Source of the DNA: Streptomyces graminofaciens
Lineage (GTDB): Bacteria; Actinomycetota; Actinomycetes; Streptomycetales; Streptomycetaceae
Reading direction: 5' to 3'
Length of the DNA: 64,000 nt
Assembly: GCF_030294945.1 (NCBI RefSeq)
Contig: NZ_AP018448.1
Span: forward strand, 2,294,001-2,358,000
Position numbers and translations under genes: made by a program. The stretch's first letter is position 1; the number at the start of each line of letters is the position of its first letter. The notes below the pieces were generated by a model. It was given only the letters and a program-made list of their open reading frames with translations. It ran no database searches and was not told the origin of the DNA. Positions 1 to 9,189 of this stretch are shown here, in pieces.

Positions 1-191
1 GTGAGCTGAAACCAGGGCTCACGAGGTACATCCGCGACTCACCCAACTCCCGTGCCGCAGCGCCCTTTCCGCCTCTACTGCCGCGCGGCCTGGACCGTGC
101 CTTCGAAGGACCCCCTTGTGACAGCTCCCTACCCTCCCCTGCCCGAACACCGGCCCCCGGACCGTGACTGCCGCTCGGGAGGCGTCCCCGG
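1..191. other. Upstream region before the first transfer gene
   Basis: No gene is confidently seen here. A short frame opens at GTG 118 and ends in a TGA at 193-195 that overlaps the TTG start of the next gene. It would encode 25 residues and could be a coupling leader peptide, but nothing else supports it. The first nine bases end in an in-frame TGA and could be the tail of an upstream gene outside the window. Confidence 0.3.
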
Positions 192-1307
192 TTGAAGGGC
201 GTAGCCGCCGGCATCGGCGTCGTCGCCCTCTCCCCTCTCCTCCTCGCCGGCACGGCCATGCTGATGGCCTCCTCCAGCGAGGCCGCCCAGAGCACCTATT
301 CGTCCCTCAGCTGCGTGGGCGACGTCGACACCGACGCCGTCGTCGAGCAGGTCACCAAGATCCTCAACGGCGCGTCCGCCAAGGACGTCCGCGTCGAGGG
401 CCTGAGCCTGCCCGAGGAACAGATCCCCAGTGCTCGGACCATCGTGGCCACCGGGATCAGCCTCCACGTGCCGAAGAAGGGCCAGATCATCGCGCTCGCC
501 ACCGCGATGCAGGAATCACGGCTGCGCAACCTCAGCTCCGGCGACCGCGACTCGCTCGGGCTGTTCCAGCAGCGCCCGAGCCAGGGCTGGGGTACCGCCG
601 AGGAGATCCACGACCCTGTCTACGCCTCCACCCAGTTCTACGAGCACCTGCTCGCGGTGGACGGATGGCAGCAACTGACTGTCGCCCAGGCCGCGCAGAA
701 GGTCCAGCGCTCCGCCTACCCCGACGCCTACGCGAAGTGGGAGGAGCTGGCCACCGCCCTGCAGAAGGCGATCGCCGCGACCTTCCCCGACGCCGACCAG
801 GACGCCACGGAGACGGACACCACCTCCAGCACCGCGTCCTGCACGGCGACCGAGGACGGCTCCGGATACGGCACCATCCCCGAAGGGTCCGTACCGAAGG
901 GCTACTCGATCCCCAAGGACGCCGACCCGAAGGCCCGCAAGGCGATCGCCTGGGCGATGGCGCAGCTCGGCACGATGTACCAGTGGGGCGGCACCTGCAC
1001 CGCGCCGCACGGCCCGGACCCGATGGGCCGCTGCGACTGCAGCTCGCTGACCCAGCAGGCGTACGCCCATGCCGGTATCCAGCTCACCCGCACCACGTAC
1101 ACCCAGATCAACGAGGGCCACGCCGTCTCCCCCAAGTCGCTCAAGCCCGGTGACCTGATCTTCTCCCGCGGCAGCGCCGCCCGCCCCGAACACGTCGGCA
1201 TGTACATCGGCTCGGGCCTCGCGATCGAGGCACCCCGGACTGGCAAGCCAGTTCGAATCACGCCCTTGGCGGACTGGGACATCCTCGCCGCCCGCCGTGT
1301 CATCTGA
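192..1307 (+). CDS. Bifunctional lytic transglycosylase / NlpC-P60 peptidase of the transfer apparatus
   Basis: A 371-residue exported cell-wall hydrolase that would open peptidoglycan locally for the conjugation channel. The N-terminus has a hydrophobic signal or anchor (residues 5-32). Residues about 95-195 look like a lysozyme-type transglycosylase domain, with the ES pair in AMQESRLRN and the GLFQQRPSQGWG signature. Residues about 240-371 are an NlpC/P60 domain with the catalytic Cys in RCDCSSLTQQAY and His in PEHVGMYIG. The same domain order is known in cell-wall hydrolases of Gram-positive conjugation systems. The start is TTG at 192, with GGAGG just upstream. It heads the transfer gene set. 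Confidence 0.9.
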   Translation: MKGVAAGIGVVALSPLLLAGTAMLMASSSEAAQSTYSSLSCVGDVDTDAVVEQVTKILNGASAKDVRVEGLSLPEEQIPSARTIVATGISLHVPKKGQIIALATAMQESRLRNLSSGDRDSLGLFQQRPSQGWGTAEEIHDPVYASTQFYEHLLAVDGWQQLTVAQAAQKVQRSAYPDAYAKWEELATALQKAIAATFPDADQDATETDTTSSTASCTATEDGSGYGTIPEGSVPKGYSIPKDADPKARKAIAWAMAQLGTMYQWGGTCTAPHGPDPMGRCDCSSLTQQAYAHAGIQLTRTTYTQINEGHAVSPKSLKPGDLIFSRGSAARPEHVGMYIGSGLAIEAPRTGKPVRITPLADWDILAARRVI

Positions 1308-1531
1308 CCCCTGGTCGGGGCGCAGACCCCACATGCCGCCTGCATCACCTGTTCAGCGCGGGAACGGCCACGCACGGCATGTGAGCCGGATCGCCGCTCC
1401 CAATCCCCCGGGGCTGCTTCCTTACCCCCCGGCATACGGCCCATCGGCAGGACGACCTGCCGGTCCTCTCCCTCCTCTTCTCTTCATTGATTCCCGCGCG
1501 TCGGGCTTCGGCGCGCGCAAGGAGCCTCCCT

Positions 1532-1840
1532 TTGCACCTGCTCGACACCGTGCAGTACCTGGCCTACGACCCCGGCATCACACCCTCGGGTGGCGGCCTG
1601 CCCGGCCTCGCCGTGCTGAAGAACGTCGTCAACTCCATCAACCTGTTCGCGATCGTCGCCGTGGTCGGCGCGCTCGCCGTCTCCCTCGGCGTGTGGGCCT
1701 GGGGCCACCACACCGGCGGACACCAGGCCGAGGCCAACGGCAAGAAAGGCGCGGTCGTTTCGGCCGGCGCCGCCCTCGGCCTCGGCGCCGCGAACGGCGT
1801 GGTCGCGTTCTTCTCCGCTCTCGGGTCGCAAGTCCACTGA
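1532..1840 (+). CDS. DUF6112-like small membrane protein, VirB2/TrbC-like
   Basis: A 102-residue protein with two hydrophobic helices (about residues 30-55 and 75-98) joined by a short polar loop containing GHHTGGHQAEANGKKG. This is the topology of TrbC/VirB2 pilins. I recognise it as the DUF6112 family found beside SCO6880-like genes in Streptomyces. The pilin role is inferred from topology and context. The start is TTG at 1532, ten bases after AAGGAG. An upstream in-frame ATG at 1487 would add a basic stretch that does not look like part of the protein. The stop overlaps the next ATG (TGATG), so the next gene is probably translationally coupled. Confidence 0.75.
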   Translation: MHLLDTVQYLAYDPGITPSGGGLPGLAVLKNVVNSINLFAIVAVVGALAVSLGVWAWGHHTGGHQAEANGKKGAVVSAGAALGLGAANGVVAFFSALGSQVH

Positions 1841-2523
1841 TGCCGAAACGACTCCCCTCCCTGTCCGGCTACGGCATCGGCTGGTCGACCCGGCAGCGCA
1901 TCACGGTCAGCGCGATCGGCCTCGCCATCCTCCTCGCCCTCGCCGCCACCGTCGCTGTGTTCACCGGCCGCACCGGAACCAGCGACAGCCAGACCGCCAC
2001 TCCGCCCAGCCCGAGCAGCACCGCCTCCGCGTCCGCCGACCCGACGGCGTCGGCTGGGACCGGTTCGGTGGCGAAGCCGCCGCCGGTGGCCGACCCGGTC
2101 AACTTCGCCCAGGCCGCCGCAGCGATGCTGTGGTCGTACGACACCCGGACCACCAGCCGTGATCAGCAGCTCGCCGGGATGAAGGCGTGGCTGACGGCGG
2201 AGACGAAGTACGCCGACTGGTCCTCCCTCACTGCCCAGGTACCGGATCCGGTGCTGTGGTCGCGGATGGCCGACCAGGACCAGTCCGCCACTGCCGCCGT
2301 GGACGAGGCCCACTACCCGTCGGCGTTCAAGCAGGCCCTGGCGGACGACCCGTCGGCGATTACCGAGGCGTACATCTACGCCGTCACCGTCACCGGCAAG
2401 CAGCAGATCGCCTGGAAGAAGGGCGGCGCCGGCGCCGAGGACCGCTCGATCACCCTCGCCGTGCAGTGCCGTCCCAACGCCGACTGCTCCCTGGTCTCCA
2501 TCGCCCCCCGCGTCGTGCCCTGA
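1840..2523 (+). CDS. VirB8/TcpC-like bitopic transfer protein
   Basis: A 227-residue protein with a short cytoplasmic N-terminus, one membrane helix (about residues 20-44), a Ser/Thr/Ala/Pro-rich linker (45-80) and a soluble C-terminal domain (about 85-227) that ends in a conserved Cys pair (VQCRPNADCSL). This is the layout of VirB8/TcpC-type NTF2-fold scaffold proteins. I assign the fold by architecture and position, not by recognised residues. The start overlaps the stop of the pilin-like gene. Confidence 0.6.
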   Translation: MPKRLPSLSGYGIGWSTRQRITVSAIGLAILLALAATVAVFTGRTGTSDSQTATPPSPSSTASASADPTASAGTGSVAKPPPVADPVNFAQAAAAMLWSYDTRTTSRDQQLAGMKAWLTAETKYADWSSLTAQVPDPVLWSRMADQDQSATAAVDEAHYPSAFKQALADDPSAITEAYIYAVTVTGKQQIAWKKGGAGAEDRSITLAVQCRPNADCSLVSIAPRVVP

Positions 2524-2565
2524 CACGCGCCCCGAGCCCACTAAAGAAAGGAGGGGTGACTCCCC

Positions 2566-3930
2566 TTGGGCTTCTGCGACCTCCCCCTCGCGGACAAACT
2601 GTGCGCGGTCGGCGACGCGGTCTCCTTCGCCTCCGACCCGGGCGCGGCCATCGGCAACTGGATGGCCAAATCAGCGGGCGAACTCGCCGCCGCCGGAGCC
2701 GACTTGGCCGCCGAGGCGGTCAACACCACCACCAAGGTCGACCTGAACGCCGGATGGTTCCGCGACAACTACGAGATGATCCTGCCGATCGGCCTGATCG
2801 TCCTTGTCGCCACCTTCTGCGCCCAGCTTGTCCGCGCCGCGATCCGCCGCGACGGCCAGGCCCTCACGCAGGCATTCACCGGCACCGCCGCCGGCGTCCT
2901 GTTCGCCTTCACCGCAATCGCCTTCACCACTGTCGCCATCGAAGTGGTCGACGCCCTCTCCGACGGCCTACTCAAAGCGGCGAACCTGTCCATCGATTCC
3001 GCCGTACGCCGCATCGTCAAGGTCGCCGCGATCCCTGGCCTGTCGGCGATGGGCTGGCTGGTCGCCGTCTTCGCCGGCGTCGGCGCTGCCCTGGGCGCGT
3101 TCCTCTACTGGTGCGTGATGATGGTCCGCAAGGTCGGCATCCTCGTCATGGTCACCCTCGCCGTCTTCGCGGGAGCGGGCGGCGGCTGGGAGGTCGCCCG
3201 GCGCTGGCGCAAGGGCTGGATCGAGGCCACCGCCACCCTCGTCGTCTCCAAGCTCCTGATGACCGTGATCTTCGTGCTCGGTATCGCGGCGATGGGCAAA
3301 ACGGAGGCCAAGGACGGCGTCGCCGCCCTCGCCGACGTCATGGCCGGCATCGTCATCATGGCGCTCGTCCTGCTCTGCCCCTACGCCACGTTCAAGTTCG
3401 TCCACTGGGCCGCCTCCGAAGGCTCCGACGCCGAGACGCTGCACCGCTCCGGCGGAGCCGGCGCGCAGATGGCCCGCCAGCACGCCGAACGCGCCGGCCG
3501 CAAAGCCGCCGCCGCGGTCGCCACCGCAGGAACCGGCGGTGCCGCGGCCGGAGCGGGCGCCGCTCCCCAGGGCCCGGACGCCGTGCCGGGCGGTTTCCCC
3601 GGCGACATCGCCACCAACCCCACGCCGGACACCGGCAAGGAAGGCGGCGGTTCGGACGCTCCGTCATCCGGGGGCGAGGGGATCAAGAGCGGTCTGGAGA
3701 AGGCCGTGCAGCCACCGCCGACCAATCCGCGCGACGACACCAGCGGCCACCTCGGCGGCAGCCCCGGCCCGGCCTCCGGCGGAGGATCTCCCACCGGCAG
3801 CGGTTTCATGTCCGCGTCCGCGTCTCCGGCCGACGCTTCCACCCCGCCGCCGCAGGGCGCCCCGCCGGCTTCGCATTCCACGCCTTCGGCCGGAACCGGC
3901 ACTCCACCGCCTCCACCCACCGGCCTCTGA
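2566..3930 (+). CDS. Polytopic membrane protein, VirB6/TrbL-like
   Basis: A 454-residue inner-membrane protein with about six hydrophobic helices (roughly residues 67-90, 105-128, 165-185, 188-208, 222-240 and 253-275). The last 150 residues are low-complexity Ala/Gly/Pro/Ser and probably cytoplasmic. The core contains the RKVGILVMVTLAVFAGAGGGW segment, typical of Gram-positive TrbL/VirB6-like channel subunits. The start is TTG at 2566, a few bases after AAAGGAGG. It lies between the VirB8-like and SCO6880-like genes, the usual place for the channel component. Confidence 0.7.
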   Translation: MGFCDLPLADKLCAVGDAVSFASDPGAAIGNWMAKSAGELAAAGADLAAEAVNTTTKVDLNAGWFRDNYEMILPIGLIVLVATFCAQLVRAAIRRDGQALTQAFTGTAAGVLFAFTAIAFTTVAIEVVDALSDGLLKAANLSIDSAVRRIVKVAAIPGLSAMGWLVAVFAGVGAALGAFLYWCVMMVRKVGILVMVTLAVFAGAGGGWEVARRWRKGWIEATATLVVSKLLMTVIFVLGIAAMGKTEAKDGVAALADVMAGIVIMALVLLCPYATFKFVHWAASEGSDAETLHRSGGAGAQMARQHAERAGRKAAAAVATAGTGGAAAGAGAAPQGPDAVPGGFPGDIATNPTPDTGKEGGGSDAPSSGGEGIKSGLEKAVQPPPTNPRDDTSGHLGGSPGPASGGGSPTGSGFMSASASPADASTPPPQGAPPASHSTPSAGTGTPPPPPTGL

Positions 3931-4017
3931 CCCTGCCCCCTCGCCGGGACGGCACACCCGCACTCCCCTTCAGGTGTGTCGTCCCGGCCCCGCCCCGCGC
4001 TCCCCGGAACCGGCTCC

Positions 4018-5490
4018 TTGTCTGAACTCTCCGTCTCCCCGATCACGGTCAAATTCCCGCACCGCTCACGGCGCGGGATCCTCCTCGGTCTCTCCCTCCC
4101 CCAACTCGCCCTCGTCTCCACTGCGTTGGCACTGCTGCTGATCACGGTGGTGACCACGGGGCTGCTCGGCGCCATCGCCCTGACCCCCCTATGGGCAGTC
4201 GTCGCTGCCCTGGTCGCCGTCCGCCGCGACGGCAGGTCCCTGATCGACTGGGCTCCGATCGTCTCCCGCTACGCCTACCGCCGCCGCACCGGCCAGACGC
4301 TGTGGCTGGCCCGGCCGGTCTCCCGGCCCCGCCAGGACGGCGTGCTGCACCTGCCCGGCACCGCCGCCTCGCTGAAGGTCGTCACCCCCGGCGACTCCGC
4401 CAACCAGGCTGCCGCCGTCCACGACCCGCACCACCAACGGCTCACCGCGATTGCCCGGGTCAGCAGCCGCGCGTACGCCCTGCTCGATCCCGCCACCCAG
4501 AACGCGAACGTGGCGGGCTGGGGCCGGGCTCTGGCCGGCATCGCCCGCACCGGACACGTCGCCACCGTGCAGGTGCTGGAACGTACCGTCCCCGACTCCG
4601 GCGACACCCTCGCCCGTCACTGGGCCCAGCACGGCCGCCCCGACACCCCCGTCGCCGGGCAGGTGTACTCCGAGCTGGTCGCCTCCGCCGGCCCAGCCGC
4701 CGCCCCGCACGAGGCGTACCTGGCCATCAGCCTGGACCTCAAGGCCGCCAAGCGCCTCATAAGCCAGGCCGGCGGCGGGCTCCCCGGCGCCTTCACGGTG
4801 CTGGAGCAGACAACTTCGGCCATCGCGCTCGCGGCGCGCAGCGCGGGGCTGATGGTGACGGGCTGGCTGACTGCGCGGGAGATCGCCGCGGTCATCCGCA
4901 CCGCCTACGACCCTCACGCCCTGTCCGCCCTCCAGCAGTGGTCGCCGAACGGGCGGGCCGAGGCCGACCCTGCTGCTGCCGGGCCGGTTGTCCAGGTCGA
5001 GGAGTACGACCGCCTCGGCACCGACACCGCCCGCCACGCCACGTACTGGATCGAGAACTGGCCCCGCACGGAGACCACTCCCGGCTTCCTGCACGGGCTG
5101 ATGTTCACCGCCGGGGTCCACCGCAGCCTGTCCCTTATATACGTGCCGCAGGGGCTTGAGTCCGCGCTGCGCGACGTCCAGCGTAAGAAGGCGGCGATCA
5201 TCGCCGACGCCAACGAGCGTGCCCGTCGCGGACAGGTGGATTCCGAGGCCGACTCGGTCGAGTACGCGGACGTCAAGGTCCGTGAGCGGCAGCTGATCGC
5301 CGGCCATGCCGACGTCGCCCTGACCGGGCTGCTCACCGTCAGCGCCGAAACGGATGCCGCTCTCGACGCCGCGTGCGCGCAGATCGAGACCGCCGCGGTC
5401 ACCGCCCAGGTCGACCTGCGACGGCTCTTCTTCCAGCAGCCCGACGCGTTCGCCCTCTCCGCCCTGCCGCTCGCCCGCACGGCGCTGTGA
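4018..5490 (+). CDS. SCO6880-like transfer protein
   Basis: A 490-residue protein beginning MSELSVSPITVKFPHRSRRG and then a paired hydrophobic segment (about residues 25-70), which puts it in the membrane with a large soluble C-terminal part. I recognise the SCO6880 family, whose N-terminus resembles PrgI-type proteins and which accompanies VirB4-like ATPases in actinobacterial transfer clusters. The precise role is unknown; partner or adaptor of the VirB4-like ATPase is an inference. The start is TTG at 4018. The in-frame GTG at 3976 would add Pro/Arg-rich residues unlike the family. Confidence 0.8.
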   Translation: MSELSVSPITVKFPHRSRRGILLGLSLPQLALVSTALALLLITVVTTGLLGAIALTPLWAVVAALVAVRRDGRSLIDWAPIVSRYAYRRRTGQTLWLARPVSRPRQDGVLHLPGTAASLKVVTPGDSANQAAAVHDPHHQRLTAIARVSSRAYALLDPATQNANVAGWGRALAGIARTGHVATVQVLERTVPDSGDTLARHWAQHGRPDTPVAGQVYSELVASAGPAAAPHEAYLAISLDLKAAKRLISQAGGGLPGAFTVLEQTTSAIALAARSAGLMVTGWLTAREIAAVIRTAYDPHALSALQQWSPNGRAEADPAAAGPVVQVEEYDRLGTDTARHATYWIENWPRTETTPGFLHGLMFTAGVHRSLSLIYVPQGLESALRDVQRKKAAIIADANERARRGQVDSEADSVEYADVKVRERQLIAGHADVALTGLLTVSAETDAALDAACAQIETAAVTAQVDLRRLFFQQPDAFALSALPLARTAL

Positions 5491-5746
5491 CAGTGGTGCC
5501 GGGATGACGCTCCCGCCGCGCCAGACGGCATGGCCCGGACATCGTCTTCCTGCCCCGGCAGAGCCGCCCCGGGCTGAGCGCTCCCGGTGAGTACGTCGAT
5601 TTTCGCCCCGCCCAGACACTCTCGGCCGGGGCCTCCACCAGCCGCTCCGCGCTCACCGGTATATGCCACTGCCGACCACCACTTCGCTCTCCGGACCACG
5701 TTCCCGCCCTCGCTGACCTCGCCGTTCTGCGGCACCAAGGACTCCC

Positions 5747-6202
5747 TTGAACGCACCCCCCACCACCGACGCGCATCCCTACCTCCGCGCCGCCACCGCC
5801 GGCCTGCGCCACCACACCCGTAGCCACGCCACCTCCGGCGCGCCGGCCGACCGCCTCCACCTGGACACGCTGCACGCCCACCTCACCGCAGCCCACCAGC
5901 TGCTCGACCAGCTCACCGACACCACCCGGCCCCCGCATCCGGCCGCCGGGCGTCATCTGGCCGCCGCGCACCTGCGGTTGTGGCAGGCCACCGCTGCCGT
6001 CCACGACGCCTTCCACACCGTGCCCGCCGGCGCCGAAGGCTCAGCAACCGAGGAGTGCCGACCCGAGCGGCTCCCCGACGGCCCGCTGGTGCTCACGATC
6101 TGCCAGCGGCACCTGGCCGCCTCCCACGCGATCCGCCGCAAGACCACCCCCACCGACCTGGCCACGCCATTGCACGGCCACACCACCAGCTGCACCATCT
6201 AG
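5747..6202 (+). CDS. DUF6238-like protein
   Basis: A 151-residue soluble, His- and Ala-rich helical protein of unknown function. The middle (HLDTLHAHLTAAHQLLDQL) and the C-terminal CQRHLAASHAIRRKTTPTDL segment fit the DUF6238 family, which lies between SCO6880-like and VirB4-like genes in Streptomyces. The start is TTG at 5747, preceded by AAGGA. The 256 bases upstream contain no convincing gene. Confidence 0.65.
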   Translation: MNAPPTTDAHPYLRAATAGLRHHTRSHATSGAPADRLHLDTLHAHLTAAHQLLDQLTDTTRPPHPAAGRHLAAAHLRLWQATAAVHDAFHTVPAGAEGSATEECRPERLPDGPLVLTICQRHLAASHAIRRKTTPTDLATPLHGHTTSCTI

Positions 6203-6231
6203 AACCCGCGCCGAATCGAGCCCGTCCCGCC

Positions 6232-7746
6232 ATGACCCACCGGCCCGCCCGACGCGCCCGCCGCGCCTCGGCATCCCCCCTGTTCACCCCCCACGGCACC
6301 GACCGGGCCAGCCGCAAGACCGCTCGCCGTCAGCTCGCCGAAGCCGCCGCCAAGGCCCGCGCCGAAGCCACCGCCCACCCGGACGGCAGCGAGCCGGTCG
6401 AGCCCGAGATGCCGCCTCCGCTGTACCCGCCCCGCGGCCGTCCAGGCCCCGGCTCCGCCCGCGGCAGCCGGCTGAAGTTGCCGCAGCACCGCATGACCAC
6501 CGCCACCGCCAGCGGGGCGTACCCCTTCCTCGCCGAAGGCGGTCTCGGCGCCGAGGGCATCTACATCGGCCGCGACGTCCACGCCGAAGCCAGCTTCACC
6601 TTCGACCCCTTCTCCCTGTACGGGCGCCTCGAAGGGTTCACCAACCCCAACATCCTGCTCGCCGGTGTAATCGGCCAGGGCAAGAGCGCGCTGGCCAAGT
6701 CCTTCGCCCTGCGCTCCATCGCCCACGGCTACCGCGTCTACGTGCCCTGCGACCCCAAGGGCGAATGGACCCCGGTCGCCTCCGCACTCGGCGGCACCTC
6801 CATCGCCCTCGGCCCCGGCCTGCCCGGCAAACTCAACCCGCTGGACGCCGCCCCACGGCCGGACAATGTGCCGGAGGCCGACTGGGCGGGGGAGATCCGC
6901 AAGCGCCGTCTGCTCCTGCTCGGCTCCCTCGCGCGCACCGTTCTCGGCCGCGACCTGCTGCCGATGGAGCACACCGCGCTCGATGTCGCCCTCGACGCGG
7001 TCGTCGCCCAGGCCGCCACCGTCCACCGCACTCCGCTGTTGGGCGACATCGCGGCCACCCTCAACCATCCCGACCAGCTCGATGCCGCCGCTGGGCTCAT
7101 GTCCGGACGGCTCGGCGAGGCCGCCCGTGACCTCGCCCACGCTATGCGGAGATTGGTCCACGGCGACCTGGCCGGCATGTTCGACGCACCCTCCACCGTG
7201 CGATTCGATCCCACCTCGCCGATGCTGACCATCGACCTGTCAAGGCTCGGCGGCTCCGGCGACGACACCGCCCTCGTCCTCGCCATGACCTGCGCATCCG
7301 CCTGGATGGAATCCGCCCTCACCGACCCGCACGGAGGTCGGCGCTGGATCGTCTACGACGAAGCCTGGCGCCTGATGCGGCACCCCGGACTCCTCCAGCG
7401 CATGCAGTCCCAGTGGAAACTCTCCCGCGGCCTGGGCATCGCCAACCTCATGGTCATCCACCGGCTGTCCGACCTGCTCACCGCCGGCGACGCCGGATCA
7501 CAAGGCCGCGCCCTCGCCGAGGGCCTCCTGGCTGACTGCTCCACCCGCATCATCTACCGCCAGGAAACCGACCAACTCCACGCCGCAGCAGCCCTGCTGG
7601 GGCTCACCTCGGTCGAGACCAGCGCCATTGCCCACCTCAACCGCGGACGCGGGCTGTGGCGCGTCGCCGGACGATCTTTCATCGTTCAACATCAACTCCA
7701 CCCTCACGAGCTGGCCCTGTTCGACACCGACGCCCGCATGCACTAG
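6232..7746 (+). CDS. VirB4-like conjugation ATPase
   Basis: A 504-residue AAA+-type motor of the secretion channel. An Arg/Ala-rich N-terminus leads into the core. Walker A is GVIGQGKSAL near residue 145, Walker B is WIVYDEAWRLM near residue 370, and a VIHRLSDL segment follows, as in VirB4/TraC proteins. It should power assembly or substrate transfer with the VirD4-like protein encoded at 45.1 kb. It lacks the long N-terminal region of full VirB4; the SCO6880-like gene upstream may supply that part. The start is ATG at 6232. Confidence 0.85.
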   Translation: MTHRPARRARRASASPLFTPHGTDRASRKTARRQLAEAAAKARAEATAHPDGSEPVEPEMPPPLYPPRGRPGPGSARGSRLKLPQHRMTTATASGAYPFLAEGGLGAEGIYIGRDVHAEASFTFDPFSLYGRLEGFTNPNILLAGVIGQGKSALAKSFALRSIAHGYRVYVPCDPKGEWTPVASALGGTSIALGPGLPGKLNPLDAAPRPDNVPEADWAGEIRKRRLLLLGSLARTVLGRDLLPMEHTALDVALDAVVAQAATVHRTPLLGDIAATLNHPDQLDAAAGLMSGRLGEAARDLAHAMRRLVHGDLAGMFDAPSTVRFDPTSPMLTIDLSRLGGSGDDTALVLAMTCASAWMESALTDPHGGRRWIVYDEAWRLMRHPGLLQRMQSQWKLSRGLGIANLMVIHRLSDLLTAGDAGSQGRALAEGLLADCSTRIIYRQETDQLHAAAALLGLTSVETSAIAHLNRGRGLWRVAGRSFIVQHQLHPHELALFDTDARMH

Positions 7747-7801
7747 AAGCCCCCGCGACGACCGACAGAAACGACTCCGACCCACCTGACCTGGAGTACC
7801 C

Positions 7802-8344
7802 CTGCAGCACCCCGACTTCGAGCTGTACGACAACGTCGGCCGCACCGCCGACCAGATCAGCGCCTACCACACTCGCTCCGCCACAAGGGACGACCTCTAC
7901 CGCTGGGCGGAGCGCGATGCCGAAGCCTTCCGCACCCGGCACACTCTGCCGCCCGAGCCCTTCCCCGCCCCGGACCTGAGTCCCTACCGCGAGGCTCTGG
8001 ACGCGGCCGAGACTCCGGCCGAGTTCAGCACCATCCTCAACGCCCTGCTGGACGCAGTCGCGCCGTTCCTCAACGAGGTCATCGAGCACCTGGCCGCCAC
8101 TGCCCAGTGGAAGGGCCAAAACCGCGGAGCCGAACCCGAGTCACCGCCCTGGCTGCTGCGCGGCTCCGCCAGCAGCATCGCTTCAGCGCTGGCCATGGCA
8201 ACCGCAGCGGATCTCAAGATCCTCCGCGCGCACTACGACCCGCCGCCGGACCTCGACGCGCTCCTGAAGCAGACCCGCACGACGCCCGGCACGCCCCCGG
8301 CCCCGCCCCAACCGCAGCCCGGCTCCGGAGGCCCACGGCGCTGA
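7802..8344 (+). CDS. Hypothetical helical protein with a CTG start
   Basis: An open frame of 180 residues with no ATG, GTG or TTG near its beginning. An in-frame TGA at 7787-7789 leaves CTG at 7802 as the only start near a ribosome-binding site (GGAG at 7793-7796). Codon use is strongly GC3-biased like its neighbours. The protein starts LQHPDFELYDNVGRTADQIS. Its middle is predicted helical and resembles the helical-bundle paralogues of this locus. It ends in a Pro-rich tail. The function is unknown. Confidence 0.65.
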   Translation: MQHPDFELYDNVGRTADQISAYHTRSATRDDLYRWAERDAEAFRTRHTLPPEPFPAPDLSPYREALDAAETPAEFSTILNALLDAVAPFLNEVIEHLAATAQWKGQNRGAEPESPPWLLRGSASSIASALAMATAADLKILRAHYDPPPDLDALLKQTRTTPGTPPAPPQPQPGSGGPRR

Positions 8345-8386
8345 GCGCCGACGGATCAACCACCCGCCGCCGCACCTCAGGAATCC

Positions 8387-9160
8387 ATGCCCCCGTCTCG
8401 CACCGATCTGTCCGCCTTCGCCGCCGCCCTCGCCGAACGCCTGCCTGGCACGTGGACGAGCGGGTATCACCGCCACACCGCCTACGAGAACCAGTTCCCC
8501 ACCATCGAAGGGCTCTGGGACGCCGGCCACGTCGACTACATCGTCAGCCAGTACGTCCTCGGCCATGACGCCGTCCTCCACGGACAGCAGCTCTACGTCA
8601 CCGACCGGCCCCTGTACCGCCACCAGTTCGTGGTGGCCCCGCTGGAACCCGAGGGCTTCAAAACCCACCAGATCTCCCCGGTGCGTGAGCCGGACGGCAT
8701 CGCTGTCCCCAACGATCCGGTCCGAGCCGCCGCCGCAGTCATCCGACGCTTGCTGCCCCGCTACCAGGTGGCCCTGGACGCTGTCCGTCACAACGCCCTC
8801 GTCCAGCCCGAGCCGCCACACCGCCAGCCCGCCCCCGAGGTCGCCCAGACACTCACGCTGGTCTGGTACCCGGACGGCGTGGTGGGCGCCCCGTACGACT
8901 CGGTGCCCGAGGAGGCGCGCATGACGCTGTTCGGCTGTCGCTTCCAGTACAGCCCGCACGAGTCCGCCTTCGTGCTGCCGGCCTCCTACAGTTCCAAAGA
9001 GCGCGCCTTGCTGGTCCAGCTCGTCGCTCTGCGGCTCACGCTCCAGGGCATCGGGGTCAACTTCCGCCGGGCCGCTCCCCTCTCTTCCCCTCCGGCAGCT
9101 GCCGCGAGAAGGGCGCTGACGACGGTGTCCGCAGCCCCGACGTCCGCCACCCGGCGGTAG
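8387..9160 (+). CDS. Paralogue family P (LAERLPG...GIAVPNDP) hypothetical protein
   Basis: A 257-residue protein of unknown function. The N-terminal half has the family motifs LAERLPGTW, the REPDGIAVPNDPVRAA block and RRLLPRY. The same motifs occur at 10837-11532 and 38274-39023, and a weaker form lies in the middle of 27156-28772. The C-terminal half (about 145-235) is a separate domain that also occurs in the 38274 protein (GCRFQYSPHESAFVLP). The start is ATG at 8387 after AGGA. No signal peptide or membrane helix is seen. Confidence 0.7.
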   Translation: MPPSRTDLSAFAAALAERLPGTWTSGYHRHTAYENQFPTIEGLWDAGHVDYIVSQYVLGHDAVLHGQQLYVTDRPLYRHQFVVAPLEPEGFKTHQISPVREPDGIAVPNDPVRAAAAVIRRLLPRYQVALDAVRHNALVQPEPPHRQPAPEVAQTLTLVWYPDGVVGAPYDSVPEEARMTLFGCRFQYSPHESAFVLPASYSSKERALLVQLVALRLTLQGIGVNFRRAAPLSSPPAAAARRALTTVSAAPTSATRR

Positions 9161-9189
9161 AACCCGGTTCCTGTATCAAGGAGTTGCCG

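Noticed and set aside
1297..1839. Upstream extension of the VirB8-like gene in the same frame
   Set aside because: It overlaps the DUF6112-like gene entirely, is Arg/Pro-rich, and the ATG at 1840 is coupled to that gene's stop.
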